Positions 1 through 8,253 of a DNA stretch of 64,000 nt are shown here, piece after piece; position 1 is the stretch's first letter, and the number at the start of each line of letters is the position of its first letter. The notes beneath the pieces were generated by a model. The model saw only the letters and a list, made by a program, of their open reading frames with translations. It did no database searches and had not been told where the DNA came from. The stretch is from positions 248,001 to 312,000 of the forward strand of contig JRWQ01000011.1 of the NCBI GenBank assembly GCA_000775715.1, given 5' to 3'. Made by a program: the position numbers and the translations under genes. This stretch comes from Vibrio tubiashii (GTDB lineage Bacteria > Pseudomonadota > Gammaproteobacteria > Enterobacterales > Vibrionaceae).

Positions 1-12
1 GAGTGATTGTTT

Positions 13-441
13 ATGAAAAAGGTCTACGCGCTGATTGTTTCCGCTATGCTAGGTTTAGTACTAATGGGTTGCCAGTCTGCCGATCCAGTTAAAACTCCCA
101 ATAGTGTCGAAAAGGTGACAGGAACAGTGAGTTATCGTGAGCGTATAGCGCTATCAGAAGGCGCTGTTGTCACTGTGACTTTACAAGATGTGTCTTTAGC
201 GGATGCGCCTGCAAAAGTGATTGCTAAACATCGTTTTGAAACCAATGGTCAGCAAGTCCCGTTTGATTTTGATCTGGCGTACCACACGGCAAAAATTGAT
301 GCGCGTCATCGCTATAGTGTGAGTGCTCGAATTGAGGTGAATGGGTCACTACGCTTTATCACTGACATTTCATACCCAGTGATAACCGATCCAAACAACA
401 CTGACCATGTTGACCTGCGCCTTATTGGTGTAGGGCAGTAG
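13..441 (+). CDS. YbaY-like outer-membrane lipoprotein
   Basis: Predicted lipoprotein of 142 residues. The N-terminus is a short lipoprotein signal ending in LVLMGC, so Cys20 would be lipidated. The rest is a beta-rich domain (GTVSYRERIALSEGAVVTV, then an FDFD segment and RYSVSARIEV) typical of the YbaY family (DUF of META/HslJ-like lipoproteins). The ATG at 13 is preferred over an in-frame TTG at 7 because it gives a normal signal sequence; the ribosome site lies at the very edge of the window. In E. coli, genes of the ybaY/atl/ffs group are also neighbours, which supports the call. The family's role is not established. I see nothing odd in it. Confidence 0.75.
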   Translation: MKKVYALIVSAMLGLVLMGCQSADPVKTPNSVEKVTGTVSYRERIALSEGAVVTVTLQDVSLADAPAKVIAKHRFETNGQQVPFDFDLAYHTAKIDARHRYSVSARIEVNGSLRFITDISYPVITDPNNTDHVDLRLIGVGQ

Positions 442-479
442 TTGCTAGAGTCCAATGGGTCCTAATAACTTGGCAGTCG

Positions 480-782
480 TTACGGCTGCCATCTGAACCT
501 TCTTAAGCTCACCTTGCCATCGGCAGTCACCTCAACCCCCTCTGCTATTAATGCTTCTCGCTGACGGACTAAGTCTTCACCTTTGAGAGATATTCGCCCT
601 TGACTGTTAATAACCCGGAACCAAGGTAGTTTACTGTCAGGGGGTAAATTGCTTAGCGCTTTTCCAACATGACGGGCATATCCTGGGTATCCTGCCAATT
701 TTGCGATCTCGCCATAAGTGCTCACTTTTCCTAAGGGAATTTGGTGAATTACAGCAAAGATTTGCAATAAAAACTGATCCAT
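480..782 (-). CDS. atl: Alkyltransferase-like protein (ATL, MGMT-like, no catalytic Cys)
   Basis: A 100-residue protein matching the DNA-binding half of O6-alkylguanine transferases (IPLGKVSTYGEIAKLAGYPG, then ALSNLPPDSKLPWFRVINSQGR). The active-site PCHRV of true methyltransferases reads PWFRV here. The acceptor Cys is Trp, as in bacterial ATL proteins, and the His is Phe. ATL proteins bind O6-alkylguanine without repairing it and hand the lesion to nucleotide excision repair. The gene is convergent with the ybaY-like gene; a weak hairpin (471-491) overlaps its stop codon. The class is very clear. The loss of His relative to the E. coli PWHRV is a remembered comparison. Confidence 0.9.
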   Translation of the reverse strand: MDQFLLQIFAVIHQIPLGKVSTYGEIAKLAGYPGYARHVGKALSNLPPDSKLPWFRVINSQGRISLKGEDLVRQREALIAEGVEVTADGKVSLRRFRWQP

Positions 783-832
783 AATGACGGTGTCCTAGTG
801 TAGTTTTTCCAAGGAATGGATAAGGAGAGGGC

Positions 833-1573
833 GTGGTATTGTCAACAATTCAGTTCTTAGTGACAACTTTATTAGCTGTGGTTTGCGCACGAGCAATTAG
901 CTTGAGCGAGGGCGATATCCCTGTCTTGGCCCTATTGATTCCAGCGCTATGGGTTTTACCCCAAGGTGGTGTCGTGGGCCTCGTACTCATGGCAGCTATG
1001 ACCACTTACGGCCTTACACTTCCTTATCAGCCTATCACACTTTCTGTCAGTCTATGGATACTGTTCCCGCTGTTAATGGTCGCATTTTCTAAACGCAGTA
1101 GTATTGGTGTTGTGTTAACTAGTTTGTTGATTGTGAGTACTTTATTGGTCGGCATCATGGTTACCCAAGGCGGTGGAAAGCTAGCAGGTGATCCTTTGGT
1201 GACTCTTGTCCAAACTGTTGCCGTGTGTGTGACTTGGTGGGCGGCTTCTCACTGGAAACCATCTAATCATCATAGCTGGTGGGCACTGGGGCTCATACTA
1301 CCGCTATGGATCGCGGACCTTTCACATGCTGCACTTATCGCACTTTGTGTGACGGGCATTATGGCTTCTATGGAGAGTTTGTCGCAGCTAAAAACTTTTA
1401 AGTGGAGCAAGCTATTGTGCTGGACGCTGCCTACGGTTGGCTTTGCCGCACTGGTGGTGTCTCCCAATATTGAGGTGCCCAATCCAGTCTTCGTCGTGTG
1501 GTTATGCTTACTAGGTACAGCATGGATGACCGACTATATTTTAAGAAGTGTGGAAGAGAACCAAGATATATAA
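833..1573 (+). CDS. Multi-spanning membrane protein, function unknown
   Basis: A 246-residue, very hydrophobic protein starting at GTG 833, preceded by a purine-rich AAGGAGAGGG ribosome site that decides this start. About six to eight membrane helices are visible (for example near residues 3-20, 28-55, 72-85, 90-110, 120-137, 148-175 and 195-230), with short polar loops. The C-terminus is charged (RSVEENQDI) and probably cytoplasmic. I recognise no transporter signature and do not assign a substrate. It stands between atl and the diguanylate cyclase with about 146 bases to the next start, so it need not share a transcript. Confidence 0.6.
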   Translation: MVLSTIQFLVTTLLAVVCARAISLSEGDIPVLALLIPALWVLPQGGVVGLVLMAAMTTYGLTLPYQPITLSVSLWILFPLLMVAFSKRSSIGVVLTSLLIVSTLLVGIMVTQGGGKLAGDPLVTLVQTVAVCVTWWAASHWKPSNHHSWWALGLILPLWIADLSHAALIALCVTGIMASMESLSQLKTFKWSKLLCWTLPTVGFAALVVSPNIEVPNPVFVVWLCLLGTAWMTDYILRSVEENQDI

Positions 1574-1719
1574 AATATCTATGCTAACAGTGCGATATGT
1601 GTACTTGGCATATGTGACTGTTTGTGTCAGGATTGTCGCAAATTTGTACGCTTTTGCTACGGAATGGCGAATTTGTTAACAAATGGCTTGGATATTGGCA
1701 CAAAAAGGGATGTGTGGGC

Positions 1720-3729
1720 ATGGGACTATTTTGGCGAACGGCTCTAATTATTATTAGTGTTGTTTTTTCGTCTAGTGCATTAAGCCGTGCAACCTACAAG
1801 GTGGGCATAGAGGCTGATGACTTTGTCACTCGAACTCTTTTTGATGTGCTTTCTGAACAGTTTGATGTCCAAGTTGACTATGTTTACTATCCTAGCTTTA
1901 GCGAAATCCTTGAAGCCGTTGAGCTAGGGCAGGCTGACTTCGCCGCTAATGTGACCTATACACCGGAAAGAGCGCTTATTTACGATTTTTCTCGGCCAAC
2001 AAACATCGAATTTACCTATCTATATAGTTCGAGCAACGCCACACTAGATACAGTAAAAGTTATCGGCATTCCCGAAGGCACAATTTATGGTGACCTAATT
2101 GCCGCAAACTTTCCCCACATTCAGCAAGTCATCTACGTGGGTCACAGCCAAGCGAGAGAGCTATTGGAAAGCGGTCAAGTGGATGGTGTTGTTGATGCGA
2201 TAAACCAACTTAAGCCGATGCTGTTGGCGGGCTACGACGCTCAATTACTCAACAATCAGATTTCTATCAAGCCTGTATCGATTATTGCGCCAATGAATGC
2301 ACATCGTGACTTGCTGCTCGTTTTTGAACAGCACATTCACAGCGCGTCGGTACAAAAGCGTATCAGAGAGTCGGTTAAGCAGTATCAATTTGAGTTACGT
2401 CAGCAAGCGTTGCGTCAGTCGGTCATTGATAGCAACCTTAACCTCAACAAAATTTATCGAGTTAAGTTCGAGCATATCGCCCAATATGCTATGCCTGACA
2501 GCGAAGGAAATGTTAGGGGGATCAGTGCGGATGTGGTGGCTCAGGCGTGTGACATTTTGATGCTCAAGTGCCAAGTGGTGAATGACATTAATGAGTCTTG
2601 GGAAAGCATGTATCAAGACCTGATTGCGCAGAAAATTGATATTTTGGCACCAATCATTCCCTCTCAGCAGAGAAGAGATATTGCCGAGTTCAGCAAGCCC
2701 TATTATTTCCCTGAAGATGTGATGGTTAAGCGTGAAGGGTACAAGAACAATGTGTATAGCAATGTCTCTGAGCTGATTGTTGAAGATATCGGTGTTCTAA
2801 AAGACGACTTTTTTGCGAGTTTGCTGTCTCAACTTCTACCAAACAAAGAACTCACAACGTTTGTCACGTCGAAGGAAATGCACACCGCGTTACTCGATGG
2901 GAAGATCGATTATATTGCAATGAGTCGTGCAGCCTTCAATATGCAATTGCGTGACGCCGAGAACTTACTTCCGCTAGAAGAAGACAAAATGATTGGTACT
3001 TTTTATCGTTCAAGTGTTGCGATTGGTTTTGCCAAGAACGAGGTAGGCGCCCAATTAGCCCCACTGTTTGATCGGGCGATTAAAATGATTGATACCGAAG
3101 CAATTATTGAACGTTATGATTATCAACCCAATTGGCGTGCGACGTTGCAGGCGGAGCAGGCATTTACGCGCAAAAGCAGCATTTTGTTCGTGATGGTTCT
3201 CGGCTTTATGCTGATTGTCTCTATGTACCTTCATAGCCAGTCGAATACCGATTCACTAACAAGGTTAAAGAACCGCCGCGCAATGCATCAACGGTTTAGA
3301 AGTGGTGTGCATGCGGATCTTACGGTTATCTATTTGGACATTAATCGCTTTAAACATATCAACGACACCTATGGCCACGAGATAGGAGACCAAGTATTGA
3401 AGTGTGTCGCTAACCATGTAGAAAAGTTATGGGGCGGACACAGTTATCGAATTGGTGGCGATGAATATATATTGATAGGTCATCTCAACAAGCAACGTAC
3501 ACAGGGTGTTATTGATAAGCTCAAGTCAGTGCCGTTTGTCTCTGCCGATCATCAGCTAGAGTTTACGATCTCAATCGCTATGGGCGTCTCGTTTCCTAGG
3601 CGAACGATTATGACACTGCAAGAGGTACTTAATGATGCCGATGAGGCGATGTATCAGAATAAGCATTATCACAAATCGAGTGCTAATGAAGATGATGTTG
3701 GAGATAAAGTAGTCTACGGTCTTGATTAA
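1720..3729 (+). CDS. Diguanylate cyclase with two periplasmic binding-protein domains
   Basis: Inner-membrane signalling protein of about 669 residues. ATG 1720 is chosen over an upstream in-frame GTG (1624) because it has an AAAGGGA ribosome site and is followed at once by a signal peptide (GLFWRTALIIISVVFSSSAL). Two SBP_bac_3-type domains follow (about residues 25-250 and 255-480), then a membrane helix near 487-507, then a GGDEF domain. The catalytic motif is RIGGDEYILIG with GGDEY at about 579-583, so activity is expected. The usual RxxD inhibitory site before the motif is absent (WGGHSYRIGG). It probably makes cyclic di-GMP in response to a periplasmic amino acid or similar ligand. No EAL domain is present. 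Confidence 0.88.
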   Translation: MGLFWRTALIIISVVFSSSALSRATYKVGIEADDFVTRTLFDVLSEQFDVQVDYVYYPSFSEILEAVELGQADFAANVTYTPERALIYDFSRPTNIEFTYLYSSSNATLDTVKVIGIPEGTIYGDLIAANFPHIQQVIYVGHSQARELLESGQVDGVVDAINQLKPMLLAGYDAQLLNNQISIKPVSIIAPMNAHRDLLLVFEQHIHSASVQKRIRESVKQYQFELRQQALRQSVIDSNLNLNKIYRVKFEHIAQYAMPDSEGNVRGISADVVAQACDILMLKCQVVNDINESWESMYQDLIAQKIDILAPIIPSQQRRDIAEFSKPYYFPEDVMVKREGYKNNVYSNVSELIVEDIGVLKDDFFASLLSQLLPNKELTTFVTSKEMHTALLDGKIDYIAMSRAAFNMQLRDAENLLPLEEDKMIGTFYRSSVAIGFAKNEVGAQLAPLFDRAIKMIDTEAIIERYDYQPNWRATLQAEQAFTRKSSILFVMVLGFMLIVSMYLHSQSNTDSLTRLKNRRAMHQRFRSGVHADLTVIYLDINRFKHINDTYGHEIGDQVLKCVANHVEKLWGGHSYRIGGDEYILIGHLNKQRTQGVIDKLKSVPFVSADHQLEFTISIAMGVSFPRRTIMTLQEVLNDADEAMYQNKHYHKSSANEDDVGDKVVYGLD

Positions 3730-3783
3730 TGGTTACTCACTAAGCAGTTGAATCGAAAAGACGAGTTTTCTCGCCAGTTAGAC

Positions 3784-3812
3784 TTGAAATACCCATCGGG
3801 ATACTTGATAAT
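3784..3812 (+). promoter_or_regulatory. Sigma-70 promoter of the SRP RNA gene
   Basis: TTGAAA (3784-3789), a spacer of exactly 17 bases, then GATAAT (3807-3812). Transcription would begin near 3820, about 30 bases before the mature SRP RNA, leaving a short 5' leader to be trimmed. The C-rich run right after the -10 box (CCCATC) resembles the discriminator of growth-rate-controlled stable RNA promoters. Confidence 0.65.
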
Positions 3813-3851
3813 CCCATCACTCCCTAGCGATGCTCGGGAAACAGAATCTAT

Positions 3852-3959
3852 GGAGGCCCTGGTCCTCCCGCAACAATAGCTCGTGAACTCGGTCAGGTCC
3901 GGAAGGAAGCAGCCGCAGCGAGTGACTTGTGTGCCGGGATGTGGCTGGGGCTTCCACCC
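3852..3959 (+). ncRNA. ffs: 4.5S RNA of the signal recognition particle
   Basis: The highly conserved apical domain is present: GGTCAGGTCCGGAAGGAAGC followed by AGCC, with the returning strand GTGTGCCGGGATGTGGCTG. The ends pair (GGAGGCCC with GGGGCTTCC), closing the long hairpin, and the RNA ends in ACCC as in E. coli. About 108 nt, the usual size for enterobacterial and Vibrio 4.5S RNA. It binds Ffh and takes ribosomes making membrane proteins to FtsY. Reading frames on either strand across it are spurious. Confidence 0.97.
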
Positions 3960-3963
3960 ATTT

Positions 3964-4011
3964 AAAGCCTGCAAATTATGTTCGCATAAATTGCAGGCTT
4001 TGTTCGTTTTT
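3964..4011 (+). terminator. Rho-independent terminator of ffs
   Basis: AAAGCCTGCAA pairs with TTGCAGGCTTT, extended inward by TTATG/CATAA around a TTCG tetraloop, followed by a T-rich run (TGTTCGTTTTT). It lies directly after the SRP RNA. Confidence 0.9.
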
Positions 4012-4217
4012 GTGCGACTAGATAAACTGAGCGTCTCACTGACACACAAGAGCGGTCCATCTCCAATGGCCAGAGCACATCTGTCCCCGCAAAGCTGTTT
4101 CCAGTAGATACAATTCACTATGCTTGTATGAGCGGATTGACCAACATTTTCTAATTTAGGAAGCTCATACGTAACGGCAATAGTAATAGCGAGGTTATCG
4201 ACAAAATTACATATTTA

Positions 4218-4380
4218 ATACCAATCTGGATAAGTAGGTGATCAGATAATTGCGCAGGAAAAATCGCTTAGAGCAAGGCATAGATTGCAGCTAGCTAGTT
4301 GACCTACCTACAAAATCTATAACGCAGCTATCAGCGATTTTAACTAGCAAGAATGTCCAGATACTTATTTAGGTTGGTAT
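4218..4380. repeat. Imperfect palindromic MITE-like repeat
   Basis: A 163-base element with terminal inverted repeats: ATACCAATCTGGATAAGTA at the left (4218-4236) and TACTTATTTAGGTTGGTAT at the right (4362-4380), 16 of 19 positions complementary. Internal arms also pair (AAAAATCGCTTAGAG... with ...TCAGCGATTTT, and ATAGATT with AATCTAT), so the whole unit can fold into one long hairpin with a central AGCTAGCTAG part. It has no coding capacity. It lies between the ffs terminator and the 3' end of the histidine-kinase gene. I saw no second copy in this window. Confidence 0.7.
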
Positions 4381-4396
4381 AAATGTACAGTTCGAA

Positions 4397-5932
4397 CTAC
4401 GTAACCGTGAATTCACAGATTGCAGTCACTAGTTGCTTAGACGAAAACGGCTTCTCCAAGTAGGCATTCACTCCAACGGCTTCACACTTTGGCCAAGCTT
4501 CGTGTTTTGTATCGGCTGATAAAACGATGATGGGCCGCTCCTTATGAACGGAAGAAGCACGAACTTGTTTTGTGAGTTCTAGCCCTCCTTGTACAGGCAT
4601 ATGTAAATCTGTAATGATCATATCGACCTGCGTGTGTCCCAATACATCTATTGCTTGCTGCGCACTATCGACGGTTATTAGCTCAACAGACGTCGGAGAC
4701 AACATTGCCTTAAGTAAAACAAGATTCATCGGCGTATCGTCCACCGCGAGTATGGTTTTCCCTGCCAAACAGTTTTTTATACAAGATATGTCCGACGGCG
4801 AACGGTGCTTATCAGCCGCTATTTTTTTCTCTAAAGAAGAGGGTATCACGATGGAAAACTTGGACCCTACCCCGATACTCGATTGGACTTCAAGCTGACA
4901 ACCCAACGTCTCGACGATTTCTTTTGATATGCTTAAGCCGAGCCCAGTAGAAGTTACATCATCGTATTTTTCACTGACATCTTTTGAGAAAAAAGGTTTG
5001 TAAATGGCTGAAAGATCATCGATACCTTGCCCAGAGTCGCACACACAAACTTGTATCCCTTGAACGTGCTTTTCCAACACAACTGATATCGAACCCGAAG
5101 AGGTGAACTTGATGGCGTTAGAAATAAGGTTAATTAAGACTTGAAACATTCGCGATCGGTCAGATAGAAGGTAACAGTGTGCCGAGTCGAGTCGATTGAT
5201 GACATTAAACTTCAACCCCTTCTCTTCTGCTCTATGAGAGAACAAATCGTATGCATTGTTTAACAAGGCAACCAAGTCATACTCACTGTGCTTAATATTC
5301 AGCGAAGTATGTTGTAGACGGCTTGCGTCGAGTATATTGTTTACTACATTCAATAGGTGGTAACCCGAGTCACTGATGATTTTCAATTTGTCCTGAATAT
5401 CATTGGCACTGGGTTCGTTTTGCACGACTTCCAGTAACCCAAGCATTGCATGGAGAGGTGCTCGTAGTTCATGTGACATACTAGAGAAAAATCGCTCTTT
5501 GGCTTTGGTCGCTAACAATGCATCAAACTCAGCGTTTTTTAGCGAAGTCATATCAGCATGGGTGCCGGTGAAACGTAGCGCATTCCCTTCACTGTCTCGC
5601 TCTACCACTCGACCGCGATCTAAAATATAAACCCAGCTCCCATCAGCATGCCTCATTCGATGCATATTCTCATAAAAATCGGTTTTTCCCTCAAGGTGCG
5701 CCTTAATGTCGGCAAGACAGGAGTCCATATCGTCTGGATGAACGCGGGAGGACCAATCTTCCAAAGTCATTGATAGGTCGCTCATTTTTAAACCCAGCAT
5801 GTTAGCCCAGTTAAAATCAAACACGACTTGATTGGTCACTGGAGACCAATCCCACATGCCAAGTCGAGTACTATCCAAAACCAATTTTAATCGCTCGTGG
5901 GTATTTTCAGTATTAAGTACTAATTTCTTCAC
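4397..5932 (-). CDS. PAS-containing hybrid sensor histidine kinase
   Basis: A 511-residue cytoplasmic hybrid kinase. A PAS_3-type sensor domain (about 18-135) carries GMWDWSPVTNQVVFDF, VHPDDMDSC and the PAC end DGSWVYILDRGRVVERD. A HisKA dimerisation helix follows with FFSSMSHELRAP (phospho-His about 154). The HATPase domain shows the N box (INLISNAIKFT), G1 (CDSGQGID) and G2 (STGLGLSISKEI). The C-terminal receiver (about 393-511) has VDDTPMNL, the phospho-acceptor in IITDLHMP (Asp about 442), and the conserved Lys in LEKPF. No membrane segment is visible, so the signal is probably internal. There is no Hpt domain and no adjacent response regulator, so its output partner must be elsewhere. 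Confidence 0.92.
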   Translation of the reverse strand: MKKLVLNTENTHERLKLVLDSTRLGMWDWSPVTNQVVFDFNWANMLGLKMSDLSMTLEDWSSRVHPDDMDSCLADIKAHLEGKTDFYENMHRMRHADGSWVYILDRGRVVERDSEGNALRFTGTHADMTSLKNAEFDALLATKAKERFFSSMSHELRAPLHAMLGLLEVVQNEPSANDIQDKLKIISDSGYHLLNVVNNILDASRLQHTSLNIKHSEYDLVALLNNAYDLFSHRAEEKGLKFNVINRLDSAHCYLLSDRSRMFQVLINLISNAIKFTSSGSISVVLEKHVQGIQVCVCDSGQGIDDLSAIYKPFFSKDVSEKYDDVTSTGLGLSISKEIVETLGCQLEVQSSIGVGSKFSIVIPSSLEKKIAADKHRSPSDISCIKNCLAGKTILAVDDTPMNLVLLKAMLSPTSVELITVDSAQQAIDVLGHTQVDMIITDLHMPVQGGLELTKQVRASSVHKERPIIVLSADTKHEAWPKCEAVGVNAYLEKPFSSKQLVTAICEFTVT

Positions 5933-6343
5933 GCTGATTGCTATCCCTGTTTACCCGATCATCACTTCATCTGAGTATAGTCAACATGGTCAAATAGCTA
6001 GTTGTGCTTTCCCATATCACGTCTGAAACGGTCTAGTTTGTTTGATGTTTAAGTGCAAACAAAAAAGTGCATCGGTGTTAGTCAATGGCTAATAAGGTTG
6101 TGTAGATAACTTAAAACGTTTTTGTCCAGAGGGCGCTTACGGATCGTGGGACACAAAAATGACTCATTCCGAGTTGTTTTAGGAGTTAGGTCGCATTTCG
6201 GTCGACTGATTCAAAGTACTTTTCCTTGTGTGTTTAGAATGCGCTACTGCTGATCCAGAAGCAGAAATTTATATTCCCAAGAAAAGGGAATTAGTTACAA
6301 AAACACCTTTAATTGAATCAATTACTTACATACAAGGAACTAA
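5933..6343. other. Intergenic region between divergent genes
   Basis: 411 bases separating the leftward histidine kinase from the rightward phosphotransferase; it must hold both promoters. The only structures I could pick out are two small inverted repeats: CTGCT...AGCAG near 6247-6263 and TTCCC...GGGAA near 6275-6291. No coding sequence or RNA gene was recognised. Confidence 0.4.
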
Positions 6344-7141
6344 ATGGAACAACTTCAAGGCGGGCGAGTCGGTTCAATTTACCGCTCAGGCGACAATGTA
6401 ATTCGTCCTAGTGGTACATGGTCTCCATCTGTACACAAGCTGCTAAAGCATCTTAGAAATAATGGATTTGACGCGGCACCAGAGCCCCATGGATTCGATA
6501 ATCATGGAAATGAAATTTTGACCTTCGTTCAAGGCGAGGTATATAACTACCCATTAGAGGGAAATATAGCCACTCGTCAAGCTCTTGTATCGGCCGCACA
6601 ATTGTTGCGTGAATACCATGACGCAACCATCTCACTACTCTCGAATCCGCTGTTTAACAGTATGTGTTGGCGGTTACCTAGTCGTGAGCCGATTGAAGTT
6701 ATTTGTCACGGGGACTACGCTCCTTACAATGTCGCTCTTAAAGGCACTAACACAGTTGGGGTATTTGACTTTGATACCGCACATCCAGCTTCAAGAGTGT
6801 GGGACATTGCTTATGCAGTTTATTGTTGGGCTCCTTTTAAAACGCATAAGTATGATGCCATGGGTGACTTGAGTTCCCAAGCTGCTAGAGCAAAGCTATT
6901 TTGTGACGCCTATGGCTTGAGCATTGAAAATCGCCAAAAACTGGTAGCGACAATGGTTGATAGAATTGAGTCGTTGGTAGCGCTTATGCACCAAGAGGCC
7001 GAAAGAGGCAATGATGCTTTCATAGCAAACATTCGTGATGGCCATCACTTAGCATATCTTACTGATATTGAGTATCTGACGAGCAACAAGGACCATATTA
7101 CAAAGATACTACTCGCAAATGATACCTCGTCAGGCAACTGA
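6344..7141 (+). CDS. Aminoglycoside/choline-kinase-type phosphotransferase, substrate unknown
   Basis: A 265-residue kinase-like protein of the APH superfamily. The catalytic loop is CHGDYAPYN (His122, Asp124, Asn129) and the metal-binding motif is VFDFDTAHPASRVWD (Asp142/Asp144), so the phosphotransfer machinery looks intact. The N-terminal lobe is short (SIYRSGDNVIRPSGTWSPSVHKLLKHL), as in small soluble APH-fold proteins. Start ATG 6344 follows AAGGAAC. It is transcribed alone. The substrate cannot be read from the sequence: such proteins phosphorylate antibiotics, choline, homoserine, thiamine or sugars, and chromosomal ones are often not resistance genes. Confidence 0.75.
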   Translation: MEQLQGGRVGSIYRSGDNVIRPSGTWSPSVHKLLKHLRNNGFDAAPEPHGFDNHGNEILTFVQGEVYNYPLEGNIATRQALVSAAQLLREYHDATISLLSNPLFNSMCWRLPSREPIEVICHGDYAPYNVALKGTNTVGVFDFDTAHPASRVWDIAYAVYCWAPFKTHKYDAMGDLSSQAARAKLFCDAYGLSIENRQKLVATMVDRIESLVALMHQEAERGNDAFIANIRDGHHLAYLTDIEYLTSNKDHITKILLANDTSSGN

Positions 7142-7159
7142 GTTGGTCAAATAAAAATG

Positions 7160-7188
7160 AGAGGCTCAGCTTTTGAGAGCCTCTATTT
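7160..7188. terminator. Terminator hairpin shared by convergent genes
   Basis: AGAGGCTC pairs with GAGCCTCT. It is followed by ATTTTC on the plus strand and by ATTTTTATT on the minus strand. It sits between the ends of the phosphotransferase gene and the TPR gene, so it can stop both transcripts. Confidence 0.7.
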
Positions 7189-7197
7189 TCAGAGTCT

Positions 7198-8061
7198 CTA
7201 AATATGTCCCTCTAGAGGATGCGACTGTTCCAAAAGCGCATCAAATCGAGGGTTACCATGGAGCCCCTCTAAATCGGGTTCGGTATTGATCAGTTCTCTA
7301 ATTGATGGGCTGGCTTCAATGGCGAGCTCAAGGTCCTCGATTGCTTGTTCTTCAACCCCAAGACGAGAATAAGCACAAGCTCGCTGATATAGGGCAGGGC
7401 CATTTGTCGTGTCCAGTTCGAGTACACGATTACATAAACTCAATGCCCAGTGGTATTCTCTAATTTCCATGGCGGCATCTGCTTTATAGGTGAGAGCCTC
7501 GAGATCGCCTGGTCTAATGGTTAAAATCTCATCGTAGACATCGATACGTTGTTCGGCTGTTGGCATGCTTTGGGCCCGCAGCCATAGATTATGGATTTCA
7601 TTAATTCGTTCGATTTCTTTGTTGTTCTCGCTGATGATTCGGGTTTTTCGTTTGAGATCTCTTTCTAAGGCGCTAAATTTCTTCTCATACTCACTTGCAA
7701 TCGCATCCAACCTTTTGTCTGCCATTTCTTTGGTGTTGTGCTTGAACTCACGTAGCGATTGCCACCCAACAAAAGCGATTAATGAGGCGACTCCAGCGAT
7801 AATGTAAAAGAAGTAAGTAACGGTGACATTGGCGTAATTGAGTGACTTGTCCGCTACGGACAGCTCTCTGTCAGTGATTTGAACTACTAGCCTCTTCTCA
7901 AGATCCTGTTGGTCTTGCCGCAAAGATTTCAGCTCATCAAGTATGTAACGTTCCATCAGTGGTCTATCAAGTAACTCGGAGTCTGAGTATTTTGTAGATT
8001 GCGCAATTGCCTGATTTTGAAATAGAAATCCTAGCATTATCGCCATCATGAGTAATCGCAT
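7198..8061 (-). CDS. Membrane-anchored coiled-coil/TPR protein
   Basis: A 287-residue protein with a cleavable-looking signal peptide (MRLLMMAIMLGFLFQNQAIAQ), a periplasmic stretch, a membrane helix near residues 82-102 (VTYFFYIIAGVASLIAFVGW), a charged coiled coil (about 105-155, rich in Lys/Glu) and a C-terminal TPR region (about 165-260; ALTYKADAAMEIREYHWALSL and ALYQRACAYSRLGVEEQAIEDL). The C-terminal LHGNPRFDALLEQ is typical of the end of TPR/adenylate-cyclase-like proteins. Topology suggests a cytoplasmic TPR scaffold on the inner membrane. It ends convergent to the phosphotransferase gene. Function unknown. Confidence 0.7.
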   Translation of the reverse strand: MRLLMMAIMLGFLFQNQAIAQSTKYSDSELLDRPLMERYILDELKSLRQDQQDLEKRLVVQITDRELSVADKSLNYANVTVTYFFYIIAGVASLIAFVGWQSLREFKHNTKEMADKRLDAIASEYEKKFSALERDLKRKTRIISENNKEIERINEIHNLWLRAQSMPTAEQRIDVYDEILTIRPGDLEALTYKADAAMEIREYHWALSLCNRVLELDTTNGPALYQRACAYSRLGVEEQAIEDLELAIEASPSIRELINTEPDLEGLHGNPRFDALLEQSHPLEGHI

Positions 8062-8156
8062 TTCTTGGTCCCAGTATCGAGTTTGTTAGTTTTACTATAG
8101 TAAAGCGTTACCCCTTCATAGTACAACGCCGTGCGATCCTAACACTTGAAAAATAA

Positions 8157-8168
8157 TTAGATATCTAA
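8157..8168. promoter_or_regulatory. 12-base palindrome upstream of ectA (candidate operator)
   Basis: TTAGATATCTAA is a perfect palindrome in an AT-rich setting, 30 bases upstream of the CRP-like site. A MarR-family repressor (CosR) is known to control ectoine genes in Vibrio; this palindrome is a candidate site by position and symmetry only. Confidence 0.35.
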
Positions 8169-8190
8169 ATAATTTTACAGTTCATAAATT

Positions 8191-8206
8191 TGTGATCTAT
8201 ATCACA
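8191..8206 (+). promoter_or_regulatory. CRP binding site upstream of ectA
   Basis: TGTGATCTATATCACA matches the CRP core TGTGA-N6-TCACA perfectly and is flanked by AAATT and TATAT. Its centre (8198.5) would be at about -61.5 if transcription starts near 8260, the usual position for class I activation. Confidence 0.7.
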
Positions 8207-8222
8207 TATATTGAGGTTTTTC

Positions 8223-8253
8223 TTGATTTTCAATCGGATTGAGTGGGTATTAT
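8223..8253 (+). promoter_or_regulatory. Putative ectA promoter
   Basis: TTGATT (8223-8228) and TATTAT (8248-8253) with a long 19-base spacer, which is suboptimal and would fit an activated promoter. A 14-base palindrome ATATTTTAAAATAT (8287-8300) and a repeated GAACTAATT (8277-8285 and 8305-8313) lie in the leader between this promoter and the ectA start. Confidence 0.45.

Noticed and set aside
3726..4118. Open reading frames on both strands over the SRP RNA and its terminator
   Set aside because: They overlap a certain RNA gene, have no ribosome site and encode no recognisable domain.
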